Shown: positions 54,158-63,407 of the stretch, piece after piece | How positions within the stretch are numbered: the stretch's first letter is position 1 | How the letters are laid out: each line of letters begins with the position of its first letter | Notes under the pieces: generated by a model | Seen by the model: the letters and a program-made list of their open reading frames with translations, nothing else | What the model was told of the DNA's origin: nothing | The model's database searches: none | Origin: Nocardia sp. alder85J | GTDB lineage: Bacteria > Actinomycetota > Actinomycetes > Mycobacteriales > Mycobacteriaceae | Direction of reading: 5' to 3' | NCBI RefSeq assembly: GCF_020176955.2 | Contig: NZ_JAIUCZ020000002.1 | Span: forward strand, 124,001 to 188,000 | Length of the DNA: 64,000 nt | Made by a program: the position numbers and the translations under genes

Positions 54158-54223
54158 GTGCGACAACGGCTGCGGGGGTATGCGACAACGGCTGCGGAGG
54201 TGCGCGACAACGGCTGCGGGCCT
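54158..54223. repeat. Three 22-bp tandem repeats upstream of the phosphohexomutase gene
   Basis: Unit TGCGACAACGGCTGCGG plus 5 variable bases, at about 54158, 54181 and 54203, with a degenerate fourth start (TGTGCGACGACTT). They occupy the 370-bp region between the divergently placed phosphohexomutase start and the DUF3499 stop. The rest of the gap shows no gene; open frames there have no ribosome binding site. Confidence 0.7.
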
Positions 54224-54388
54224 TGTGCGACGACTTCTGATGCGAGTGCGCGGGAAACTCGGCGGCAGGTGCGGCAGTGCCCGCGGTCTCGCGTACCGAT
54301 GGCCGGGTCGAGGGACGAGCCTGATGTTCGAGGCCACGCGGGCGACCGCGGTGGCGCCGGACGGGGCGAAATGCGCGCGGCGGCCGGA

Positions 54389-54778
54389 TCAGTTGGGCGG
54401 ATCGGGGAGAACGCGGAGGTGGCCACGGCGGCCGGTGCGGCCCGTACGGCTGCTGCGCTGCGCGGCCGGGGGACCCTCGGCGTAACCGCGCGGATCGGGT
54501 TCGGCTGTGCGCCTGCGCATCCCGGCCTCGCGGACCGCCTCGGCCAGCGCGGTCAGATCATCGTCGTCCGGGGAGCCGGTCGAGAAGCTGCCCTCGTGCC
54601 GGACCAGTTCCCAGCCCTTGGGGGCGGTGATCCGGGAGGCATGGGTCTCACACAGATCCCAGGAATGTGGTTCGGCGACGGTGGCCAGCGGCCCGACGAC
54701 TGCCGTCGAGTCGGAGTACACATAGGTGAGCGTCGCTACGGCCGGGTTCTTGCAGCCTGGACGGCAGCAACGACGCAT
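54389..54778 (-). CDS. DUF3499 zinc-ribbon-like protein
   Basis: 129 residues from ATG 54778. The family opening is intact: MRRCCRPGCKNPAVATLTYVYSDSTAVVGPLA, then PHSWDLCETHASRITAPKGWELVRHEG. Cys4, Cys5 or Cys9 and the later Cys and His residues form a likely zinc site. It is the counterpart of Rv3258c with unknown function. The open frame extends 18 codons further, but MRRCC is the conserved start in this family. Confidence 0.88.
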   Translation of the reverse strand: MRRCCRPGCKNPAVATLTYVYSDSTAVVGPLATVAEPHSWDLCETHASRITAPKGWELVRHEGSFSTGSPDDDDLTALAEAVREAGMRRRTAEPDPRGYAEGPPAAQRSSRTGRTGRRGHLRVLPDPPN

Positions 54779-54859
54779 GGGGATCACGCCAAGGAGAGTA
54801 ACCCCGCCCACGCCCACGCGCGTAGCAGACACGCGAACAGTGGCCGATCCTCGTTCGGT

Positions 54860-55336
54860 TCACTCCGCGCCGTCGATGACATCGGGGTCGACGCCGAGAT
54901 AGGTGGCGATCTGCTGGACGAGCACCTCGCGCAGCAGATCGACGAGGTCGTCCGGATCGCTGGCCCGCAATTCGAGCGGTTTGCGGAACAGCACCACCCG
55001 GGCGCGGGTGGCGACACCGTGCCGGTCGACTCCGGCCGGTACCAGCCGGGACAGCGGCACCGGTCCGTCGGCCACCACCTCGTCCGGCCAGGTCACCGAA
55101 TCCGGTTGCAGCGGGCGAATTTTCGGAACATCGTCGACGGCGATATCCAATTTGGTGAGCCGGTCGTGCCAGCGTCCGTCCAAAGGGGCGAACGCCTCCA
55201 GCACCAGCCGGTCGAACTGTTGTCCACGTGTGCGCCACGCCGGTACGGTCGGCGGCAGCATGGGCCCACGCACCCCACGCCCACGGCGGATCACCGATCG
55301 CGCCGTCGGCGGCCGCCGCTTCCGTGAACGAGTCAT
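54860..55336 (-). CDS. Zincin-like metallopeptidase family protein lacking HExxH
   Basis: 158 residues. RGQQFDRLVLEAFAPLDGRWHDRLTKLDIAVDDVP and VLFRKPLELRASDPDDLVDLLREVLVQQIATYLGVDPDVID match the minimal metallopeptidase family (DUF1025-type). In active members the last helix holds HExxH; here it reads VQQIATYLG, so the metal-binding residues are missing. This suggests a structural or binding role. It lies between whiB2 and the DUF3499 gene, the position of Rv3259 in mycobacteria. Confidence 0.8.
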   Translation of the reverse strand: MTRSRKRRPPTARSVIRRGRGVRGPMLPPTVPAWRTRGQQFDRLVLEAFAPLDGRWHDRLTKLDIAVDDVPKIRPLQPDSVTWPDEVVADGPVPLSRLVPAGVDRHGVATRARVVLFRKPLELRASDPDDLVDLLREVLVQQIATYLGVDPDVIDGAE

Positions 55337-55404
55337 GACTCGAATCTAGTCAACGAGCGCCCCGCCGTGCCCAGTGCCACGGCGGGGCGGGAGTTCCGCG
55401 CTGA

Positions 55405-55932
55405 TCAGATGATGCCGCGCTTGAGGCGACGGCGTTCGCGCTCCGACAACCCGCCCCAGATGCCGAACCGCTCGTCGTGCGCGAGCGCGTACTCGAGGCA
55501 CTCGTCACGTACCTCACAGCCCATGCAGATCCGCTTCGCTTCGCGCGTGGAGCCGCCCTTCTCCGGGAAGAACGCCTCCGGATCGGTCTGGGCGCACAAC
55601 GCGCGTTCCTGCCACTGCTCTTCGATCGTGTCGAACATCGCATCGAAATTGGTGACGACCAGGCTCAGCTTGGGGGGCTCCGGCTTGCGCTGGGTCCGCG
55701 CCCACTGCCCGCCCTGTGCCCAGATACCCGGCTGGTCTCGGTCCGAGAGGTGCTCCGGTCTATCCGTGAAGTGCTCCGGGGCGTCGTACTCCGGATCCAC
55801 TCCGGCGGTCACCGAACGGTCCGTCTCTCGTTCGTAATTCCGGCTTTCGGCGCAGACAGGTGCTGCGCCTGTTGTGGAATCGGTTTGCGATACACCGCCC
55901 GGATACCCCGACGGGGCCAGCTCCTCGGCCAT
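55405..55932 (-). CDS. whiB2: WhiB-family iron-sulfur regulator
   Basis: 175 residues from ATG 55932 after GGAGG. The conserved domain is the last 75 residues: Cys113 in ERALCAQTDPEAFFPEKGG, Cys136-x2-Cys139-x5-Cys145 (CMGCEVRDEC), then GIWGG and a basic tail RERRRLKRG. It binds a [4Fe-4S] cluster and, by homology to WhmD/WhiB2, is needed for septation. About 100 residues precede the domain, longer than usual; an internal ATG at 55638 would give a WhiB-sized product but has no ribosome binding site. A LexA-type box lies 119 bp upstream. Confidence 0.93.
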   Translation of the reverse strand: MAEELAPSGYPGGVSQTDSTTGAAPVCAESRNYERETDRSVTAGVDPEYDAPEHFTDRPEHLSDRDQPGIWAQGGQWARTQRKPEPPKLSLVVTNFDAMFDTIEEQWQERALCAQTDPEAFFPEKGGSTREAKRICMGCEVRDECLEYALAHDERFGIWGGLSERERRRLKRGII

Positions 55933-56050
55933 CGCTCCGCCTCCTCACTGTTCGTTAGCGCAGAATGATTTATCCGTCGGACCTCATCTGCCCACCGACG
56001 GCCCAACCCCGCGGTGTTGTCCCGCGGGTTCCCCGAGCCGGCCACTCCGA

Positions 56051-56068
56051 TTCGAACGCGCGTTCGAA
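56051..56068. promoter_or_regulatory. LexA-type SOS box
   Basis: Perfect 18-bp palindrome TTCGAACGC/GCGTTCGAA. Its core is an exact match to the gram-positive and actinobacterial LexA consensus TCGAAC-N4-GTTCGA. It lies 119 bp upstream of whiB2 and 208 bp upstream of fbiA in their divergent region, so it is better placed for whiB2. Confidence 0.8.
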
Positions 56069-56240
56069 AGCTGGCCTGCGCCTAGCCGTCTCGCGCAGGC
56101 CCGGAATGACATGACTGTGATTAGACACGCCGGACGCGGCGATGGTCAAGCTGCCGACACAATTCCGTTACTATCCGCCGTCGCCTTCGCCTCGGTACGG
56201 TAACAGGAATCAGCAAATGACCGGCAAATATGCTCCGGAG

Positions 56241-56258
56241 CGTGACCCGCGTGTCACG
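56241..56258. promoter_or_regulatory. Inverted repeat and probable promoter of fbiA
   Basis: CGTGAC-N6-GTCACG inverted repeat. A -10-like TAGGCT (56262-56267) begins 4 bp after it, and the GTG of fbiA follows 8 bp later, which suggests a leaderless transcript with an operator next to the -10. The spacing between GTGA and TCAC is 8, not the 6 of CRP sites. The remainder of the 343-bp divergent gap, apart from the LexA box, shows nothing clear. Confidence 0.5.
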
Positions 56259-56275
56259 GCATAGGCTGTGCGGCT

Positions 56276-57289
56276 GTGACACGAGAAGAAGCGGACTCGG
56301 GGCTCGCGGGCGGGCCTGCCGAGGGTAAAGCCCGGATTGCCGTGCTGGTCGGCGGAGTGGGTGGCGCGCGGTTCCTGCAGGGGGTGCGGGCCCTGCTGCC
56401 GGACGCGGACGTCACCGCCGTGGTGAACGTCGGCGACGACGTCTGGATGCACGGTCTGCGCATCTGTCCCGACCTGGACACCTGCATGTACACCCTCGGT
56501 GGCGGCATCGACACCGAGCGCGGCTGGGGCCGGGTCGGGGAGACCTGGCACGCCAAGGAGGAGCTGGCGAATTACCATGCCCAGCCGGATTGGTTCGGGC
56601 TCGGTGACCGCGATATCGCCACCCATCTCGTGCGCAGTGAAATGTTGCGCGCGGGATACCCGCTCTCGGCGGTCACCGAGGCGCTCTGCAACCGGTGGCA
56701 GCCGGGCGTGAAACTGCTGCCGGCAACGGACGACAGGTGCGAAACACATGTCGTCATCACCGACCCCGGCAACCCTGGCGAACGTAGCGCGATTCATTTC
56801 CAGGAGTGGTGGGTACGTTATCGGGCCGACGTCGAGACCCATGGATTCGTCACAATCGGGGCGGATCAGGCAAAGCCCGCCCCAGGTGTGACAGAAATCA
56901 TAGATCAGGCGGACGCGGTCCTGCTGGCCCCTTCCAACCCCGTCGTGAGCATCGGCGCGATCCTCGCCGTGCCCGGTATCCGGGGCGCGCTGCGCACCAC
57001 CCGGGCCAAGGTGGTCGCGCTGTCGCCGGTGATCGACGGCAAGCCGCTGCGCGGCATGGCCGACGAGTGTCTGTCGGTGATCGGGGTGGAGACCTCCGCC
57101 GAAGCGATCGGGCGGCACTACGGCGCCCGCTCGGACACCGGTATCCTCGACGGCTGGCTGGTGCACTCCACCGACAGCGCCGAAGTTCCCGGCGTCGAGG
57201 TGCGTAGCGTACCGCTGTTGATGACCGACCCGGACGCCACCGCCGAGATGGCACGGGAGGCACTGGATATCGCGGGGGTGAAGGCGTGA
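56276..57289 (+). CDS. fbiA: Phospho-lactate/phosphoenolpyruvyl transferase of F420 synthesis
   Basis: 337 residues. [22 protein letters not shown] is the CofD opening, [26 protein letters not shown] is the Fo-binding stretch, and [13 protein letters not shown] is the late phosphate-binding loop. It transfers a phospho-three-carbon unit to Fo, making (dehydro)F420-0 in the cytosol. It precedes fbiB as in all Corynebacteriales. The N-terminus has about 17 residues before the conserved strand. Confidence 0.95.
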   Translation: MTREEADSGLAGGPAEGKARIAVLVGGVGGARFLQGVRALLPDADVTAVVNVGDDVWMHGLRICPDLDTCMYTLGGGIDTERGWGRVGETWHAKEELANYHAQPDWFGLGDRDIATHLVRSEMLRAGYPLSAVTEALCNRWQPGVKLLPATDDRCETHVVITDPGNPGERSAIHFQEWWVRYRADVETHGFVTIGADQAKPAPGVTEIIDQADAVLLAPSNPVVSIGAILAVPGIRGALRTTRAKVVALSPVIDGKPLRGMADECLSVIGVETSAEAIGRHYGARSDTGILDGWLVHSTDSAEVPGVEVRSVPLLMTDPDATAEMAREALDIAGVKA

Positions 57290-57332
57290 ACGCCGGAAGG
57301 CGGGCGCCTCGTCCACGCCGGGAAAGGACAGC

Positions 57333-58709
57333 GTGAGTGGTGTGAGCGATTCGCTGGTGCTGCCCGCGGGCGGCGATCACGCGCCCGGTGGGGAGTTGCG
57401 CATCCTGCCGGTGACCGGGTTGCCGGAGTTCCGGCCGGGTGACGATCTCGCCGAACAGCTGGCCGCCCGGGCGCCGTGGCTGGCCGACGGTGACATCCTC
57501 GTGGTCACCAGCAAGATCGTCGCCAAGGTCGAGGGCCGGATCGTCGCCGCGCCGGACGATCCGGAGGAACGCGACGCGCTCCGGCGCGAACTGGTTCGCT
57601 CCGAGGCGGTGCGGGTGCTGGCCCAGAAGGGCCGGACGCTGATCACCGAGAACAAGATCGGCATCGTGCAGGCCGCGTCCGGCGTCGACGGCTCCAATGT
57701 CGAACGCGGTGAGCTGGTGCTGCTGCCCACCGATCCGGATGCCAGTGCCAAGGCGCTGCGGTCCGCGCTGGCCGATCGTCTCGGCGTCGACGTCGCGGTG
57801 GTCGTCACCGACACCATGGGCCGCGCCTGGCGCAACGGCCAGACCGATGCCGCCATCGGGGCCGCCGGCCTGCGGGTGCTGCACGACTACGCGGGCGCGG
57901 TCGACGGCCAGGGCAACGAGTTGTTCGTCACCCAGGTGGCCGTGGCCGACGAACTGGCCGCCGCCGCCGACCTGGCGAAGGGCAAGCTGGGCGGCGTCCC
58001 GGTGGCGGTCGTCCGCGGCCTCACTCCCTACGACGACGGTTCGCGCGCGGCCGATCTGCTGCGCGGCGGCGAGGACGATCTGTTCTGGCTGGGCACCGCC
58101 GAGGCGTTGGACCGCGGTCGTCGTGAGGCGCTGTTGTTGCGGCGCTCGGTGCGGCAGTTCGCCGACACCCCGGTCGATCCCGAGCTGATCCGGGCCGCCG
58201 TCGCGGACGCGCTGACCGCCCCGGCCCCGCACCACACCCGGCCGGTCCGGTTCGTCTGGGTCCGCGATCCGGCGCTGCGCACCCGCCTGCTGGAGACGAT
58301 GGCCGACGCCTGGCGGACCGATCTCACCGGCGACGGACGCGCCCCCGACAATGTCGAACGCCGGGTCGCCCGCGGCCGCATCCTCTTCGATGCTCCCGAG
58401 GTGGTGATTCCGTTCTGTGTCCCGGACGGCGCTCACGACTATCCGGACGAGCGTCGCCGGGCCGCGGAATCCACCATGTTCACCGTCGCGGTGGGCGCCG
58501 CCGTCCAGGGGCTGCTGGTGGCGCTGGCCACGCGTGGCGTCGGCAGTTGCTGGATCGGCTCGACCATCTTCGCCGCGGAGGCCACCCGGGCCGTCCTCGG
58601 CCTGGAGGAGGAGTGGAACCCGTTGGGCGCCATCGCCATCGGTTACCCGACCGAGGACCTGGCCCCGCGCGCCCCGCGCGATCCCGGCTCGGGACTGGTC
58701 GAACTGTGA
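57333..58709 (+). CDS. fbiB: F420-0:gamma-glutamyl ligase/nitroreductase fusion
   Basis: 458 residues. The CofE half (1-245) includes [34 protein letters not shown] and [21 protein letters not shown], which bind metal, GTP and F420. The second half (from about 250) is an FMN nitroreductase fold: [17 protein letters not shown] and [12 protein letters not shown]. It adds glutamates to F420-0 and reduces dehydro-F420-0. The fusion is normal for this order. GTG 57333 is 43 bp after fbiA. Confidence 0.95.
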   Translation: MSGVSDSLVLPAGGDHAPGGELRILPVTGLPEFRPGDDLAEQLAARAPWLADGDILVVTSKIVAKVEGRIVAAPDDPEERDALRRELVRSEAVRVLAQKGRTLITENKIGIVQAASGVDGSNVERGELVLLPTDPDASAKALRSALADRLGVDVAVVVTDTMGRAWRNGQTDAAIGAAGLRVLHDYAGAVDGQGNELFVTQVAVADELAAAADLAKGKLGGVPVAVVRGLTPYDDGSRAADLLRGGEDDLFWLGTAEALDRGRREALLLRRSVRQFADTPVDPELIRAAVADALTAPAPHHTRPVRFVWVRDPALRTRLLETMADAWRTDLTGDGRAPDNVERRVARGRILFDAPEVVIPFCVPDGAHDYPDERRRAAESTMFTVAVGAAVQGLLVALATRGVGSCWIGSTIFAAEATRAVLGLEEEWNPLGAIAIGYPTEDLAPRAPRDPGSGLVEL

Positions 58710-58764
58710 AGGGCGGCGGACTCTTTCGCGAGCCGGCGCGGCCGATGACCCGGGGCGGGCGGCG

Positions 58765-59283
58765 ATGAGCGCGGAGTCGCTGCACACCTCGGCCCGCGAT
58801 CTCATCGAATCCTGGCTCCCCGCAAGCGGTTCGGATCGATCACTGCGCGAGGCGCTGCTGGCCTTCCTGGGGTCCGCACCCCGTGGTTGCCTGCGTGAAC
58901 ACGCTCCCGGGCACATCACCGCGTCCGCGCTGGTGTTCTCCCACGACGAGCGCGAGTTGCTGCTGACTCTGCACCCTCGGGTCGGTCGCTGGATCCAACT
59001 GGGCGGCCACTGCGAGGAATCCGACGATTCCGTCGCGGCCGCCGCACTGCGGGAGGCGACCGAGGAGTCCGGTATCGACGGTCTGTCGATCGAACCGGCG
59101 CTGTACGGCGCGCAGGCCCACCCGATCACCTGCTCGCTGGGTGTGCCGACTCGTCACCTGGATCTGCTGTTCCGGATCAAGGCGCCGGAGGGGGCTGTTC
59201 CGGTGTGCAGCTCGGAGTCGCTGGATCTACGGTGGTGGCCGGTCGATGCCCTGCCCGACCACGCGGATGTGCTGCTGCGCTGA
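58765..59283 (+). CDS. NUDIX hydrolase
   Basis: 172 residues. The Nudix box region reads GGHCEESDDSVAAAALREATEESGI. The REATEESG half is canonical; the first half has Asp where Glu is usual and one extra residue, a common actinobacterial variant. It hydrolyses nucleoside diphosphates linked to another group; the substrate is unknown. It starts 55 bp after fbiB and is probably co-transcribed. Confidence 0.88.
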   Translation: MSAESLHTSARDLIESWLPASGSDRSLREALLAFLGSAPRGCLREHAPGHITASALVFSHDERELLLTLHPRVGRWIQLGGHCEESDDSVAAAALREATEESGIDGLSIEPALYGAQAHPITCSLGVPTRHLDLLFRIKAPEGAVPVCSSESLDLRWWPVDALPDHADVLLR

Positions 59284-59768
59284 CCGGGTGGGACGCGCCT
59301 TCGGGACCGAGTGGTGGAATCCCGACGGTTCCGGGCGCGCTGCTCGCGGGACGGGATGTGAGGGCGGCCCGGGCCGAGCGGCGGCGGATCGGCGGCCTGC
59401 CATGGGCCGACAGGCGGCGTCCGGCCCGGCCATTTCCGGCAACATCGCCCGGCGCGCGAAATCCGGTCGCCGGTATATAACGATTCGGCCAACCCGCGCC
59501 GGGATGCCGGTCGTCGGCTGCATACCGTTTGTGAACCGGATGTTTCCCGCGACTCGCGGTGCCACGGTGCGAACCCAGTGCTACCGAGAGTTTGCTCGCT
59601 GTGCGCTGACTGTACGGAGCTATAGTAAACGACTGTCCTTCAGTCCCAGAAAAGACCAACCAGTATGTATCAGATACAACTTTCGAACGGATCCGACTGG
59701 CGTCATGGACGTTTGGTCTGTACATATCTACTGGCGGTGGTTCAGAGATTTCTTAATGTGGAGTGGGC
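59284..59768. other. Intergenic region and alkB promoter
   Basis: 485 bp. The first 300 bp are GC-rich and show no gene. From about 59590 the DNA is distinctly AT-rich: a strong -10-like TATAGT at 59621-59626, then the palindrome TGTATC-A-GATACA at 59666-59678. This is where the alkB promoter and operator should lie. Confidence 0.55.
59666..59678. promoter_or_regulatory. Candidate operator upstream of alkB
   Basis: TGTATC-A-GATACA, a perfect 13-bp palindrome 40 bp downstream of a TATAGT -10-like box and 90 bp before the alkB start. In relatives alkB is regulated by a TetR protein (AlkX), which is not encoded beside it here. Confidence 0.5.
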
Positions 59769-60944
59769 GTGCAAACGGTAGGCAAACAGTCGGCTTCGGC
59801 GGATCCCAAGCGGTACCTGTGGATGCTCGGGCTGATCGCGCCTGCCAGTGCGCTGTTGCCCTCGCAGTTGGTGTATTGGACGCAGTGCACGGTGCTGTGG
59901 TGGATCGGCCCGATCATCATTCTCATCGCGATTCCCGTGCTGGACTGGGTCGTCGGTGTGGACGGCAGCAATCCGCGTGACGAGGACTACGAGCGGTTGT
60001 CCGGTGACCGGTACTACCGATGGTGTACCTATATGTTCCTGCCGATGCAGCTCATCGGCCTGCTCATCGCCGCGCAGATGTGGGCCGGTGACGACCTCAG
60101 CGTGGTCGACAAACTGGGCCTGGCCAGCACCGTCGGCTTCGTCGGCGGCATCGGCATCAATGCCGCACACGAACTCGGCCATCGGGTGGAGTCGGTGGAA
60201 CGGTGGCTGTCCAAGATCGCGCTGGCGCAGTCGGCGTACGGCCATTTCTATGTCGAGCACAATCGTGGCCACCACGCCCGCGTCGCCACCCCGGAGGATC
60301 CGGCCAGCGCCCGGCTGGGCGAGTCGCTGTGGGGCTTCCTGCCGCGGACCGTGGTCGGCAGCTTCCGGTCGGCGGTGCATCTGGAGCGGGATCGCCTGCG
60401 GCGCAAGGGTCAGCGCTTCTGGGGTGTGCACAACAATCTGTTTCAGGCGTGGGTGATGACCCTGGTGCTGTTCGGCGCGCTGGTGGGCATCTTCGGCCTG
60501 AAGATCCTGCCGTATCTGTTGTTGCAGGCCGTCATCGGCGCGTGGCTGCTGGAGGCCGTGAACTACATCGAGCACTACGGCCTGCTGCGGAGCAAGCGGC
60601 CCAACGGGATGTGGGCGCGCTGTTCGCCGGCCGACAGCTGGAACAGCGATCGGCTGGTCACCAATGTCTTCCTGTTCCACCTGCAACGGCACAGCGATCA
60701 TCACGCCAACCCGGGGCGTCGCTACCAGACCCTGCGCAGCACCGCGGAATCCCCGCAGTTGCCGGCCGGGTATGCAACCATGATCGTGCTCGCCATCGTC
60801 CCCGCGATCTGGCGCCGGGTGATGGACCCGCGAGTGCTGGCCCATTACGAGGGCGATGTCTCCCGCGCCAATATCGCCCCGCGCAAGCGGTCTCGGATCC
60901 TCGCGGCGCACGGTGGTGAGGACGGTCTGACCGCCGCCGCCTGA
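59769..60944 (+). CDS. alkB: Alkane 1-monooxygenase
   Basis: 391 residues from GTG 59769 (GGAG 5 bp upstream); a GTG 6 bp earlier is possible. All diiron His boxes are present: HELGH (134-138), EHNRGHH (163-169), NYIEHYGL and LQRHSDHH near 305. About six membrane helices are seen. It hydroxylates medium- or long-chain n-alkanes at the terminal carbon using electrons from rubredoxin. No rubredoxin gene or fused rubredoxin domain is present; the protein ends without any CxxCG. In M. tuberculosis rubA, rubB and a TetR gene lie between alkB and sahH; here sahH follows within 91 bp. Confidence 0.93.
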   Translation: MQTVGKQSASADPKRYLWMLGLIAPASALLPSQLVYWTQCTVLWWIGPIIILIAIPVLDWVVGVDGSNPRDEDYERLSGDRYYRWCTYMFLPMQLIGLLIAAQMWAGDDLSVVDKLGLASTVGFVGGIGINAAHELGHRVESVERWLSKIALAQSAYGHFYVEHNRGHHARVATPEDPASARLGESLWGFLPRTVVGSFRSAVHLERDRLRRKGQRFWGVHNNLFQAWVMTLVLFGALVGIFGLKILPYLLLQAVIGAWLLEAVNYIEHYGLLRSKRPNGMWARCSPADSWNSDRLVTNVFLFHLQRHSDHHANPGRRYQTLRSTAESPQLPAGYATMIVLAIVPAIWRRVMDPRVLAHYEGDVSRANIAPRKRSRILAAHGGEDGLTAAA

Positions 60945-60970
60945 CACCGCTCGAAATCCGATGGCCCCCC

Positions 60971-60989
60971 ATGCGTACCGTGTACGCAT
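60971..60989. promoter_or_regulatory. Perfect palindrome at the sahH promoter
   Basis: ATGCGTAC-CGT-GTACGCAT, 8-bp arms. It starts 26 bp after the alkB stop and lies 47 bp before the sahH ATG, where a -35 region would be (a TAGTCT -10-like box lies at about 60999-61004). A repressor bound here would block sahH transcription. Confidence 0.65.
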
Positions 60990-61035
60990 CCGGGCGGCTA
61001 GTCTCTCATGTGTACACGCCGACCAGGAGAGGCAG

Positions 61036-62511
<1,476 letters not shown>

Positions 62512-62518
62512 GAGCTGT

Positions 62519-62552
62519 TGCCCCGCCGGGCTTTCCGAGCTCGGCGGGGCAA
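62519..62552 (+). terminator. Terminator after sahH
   Basis: Perfect 11-bp inverted repeat TTGCCCCGCCG / CGGCGGGGCAA with a 12-nt loop, starting 8 bp after the sahH stop. Confidence 0.8.
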
Positions 62553-62681
62553 TGCCCACGGGATCCGCGGCCGGATGCCCGGGATCCGGCCGGCGCCGGG
62601 ATCCGATCCACCGCCGATTCCGGAGTTCGCCGCGGTGGTGGGGTGGCGAGGTTGTCGGGGGTGGGTTGTACCCTCCGTGGC

Positions 62682-63329
62682 ATGGGTGCGTTGGTCGCGG
62701 TGGAAGGGCTCGACGGTGCGGGTAAGCGCACGTTGATCGAGGCCGTCGTCGGGGAGCTCCGGGCGCGCGGGGTGCGGGTGGCCACGCTGGCGTTTCCGCG
62801 GTACGGGCGGTCGGTGCACGCCGATCTCGCGGCGGAGGCGTTGCGCGGGCGGCACGGTGATCTGGCGGGTTCGGTGAATGCCATGGCATTGCTGTTCGCG
62901 CTGGATCGGTCCGGGGCGCGGGACGAGTTGGCGAAACTACTGGCGGACAACGACATCGTGCTGCTGGATCGCTATGTGGCCTCGAACGCGGCCTACAATG
63001 CGGCTCGCACCGGGCAGTCGGCCGAGGGGGAAATCGCCTCGTGGGTCGCGGAATTGGAATTCGGGCGATTCGAGCTGCCGGTGCCCGATCTGCAAGTGCT
63101 GCTGGACGTCCCGGTCGAGCTGGCCGCCGAGCGGGCACGTCATCGGGGCGAACTGGACAGTGCGCGAGCGCTGGACGCCTACGAACGCGACGAACTCCTG
63201 CAGCAACGCACCGCGGCGGTCTATCGTGTGTTGGCCGAATCGAACTGGCACGGTCCGTGGCGGGTGCACGGGGTCCATGACAATCCGGCATCATTGACCG
63301 CGTGCCTATCGGAAATACTTGCCCGATAG
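62682..63329 (+). CDS. tmk: Thymidylate kinase
   Basis: 215 residues. The P-loop is VEGLDGAGKRT, followed by ATLAFPRYGRSVHADLAAEALRG, the DRY-like LLDRYVASNAAYNAAR and a LID region around PVPDLQVLLDVPVELAAERA. The Lys-Arg P-loop and FPRYG match the mycobacterial type. It phosphorylates dTMP to dTDP. There is no ribosome binding site; a TACCCT -10-like box 8 bp before the ATG suggests a leaderless message. Confidence 0.93.
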   Translation: MGALVAVEGLDGAGKRTLIEAVVGELRARGVRVATLAFPRYGRSVHADLAAEALRGRHGDLAGSVNAMALLFALDRSGARDELAKLLADNDIVLLDRYVASNAAYNAARTGQSAEGEIASWVAELEFGRFELPVPDLQVLLDVPVELAAERARHRGELDSARALDAYERDELLQQRTAAVYRVLAESNWHGPWRVHGVHDNPASLTACLSEILAR

Positions 63330-63407
63330 GGTTGGATGTGCGTCGGTACCGTACCAGTGTTGGCGGGATTGCCCGTTCCGAGCCGGAGAGATGACAACAT
63401 AGTAGTT

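Noticed and set aside
54146..55327. Plus-strand ORF through the 22-bp repeats
   Set aside because: No ribosome binding site, no domain, and antisense to the DUF3499 and zincin-like genes.
56241..56258. CRP-like reading of the fbiA inverted repeat
   Set aside because: The spacing between GTGA and TCAC is 8, not the 6 required; kept only as an unspecified operator.
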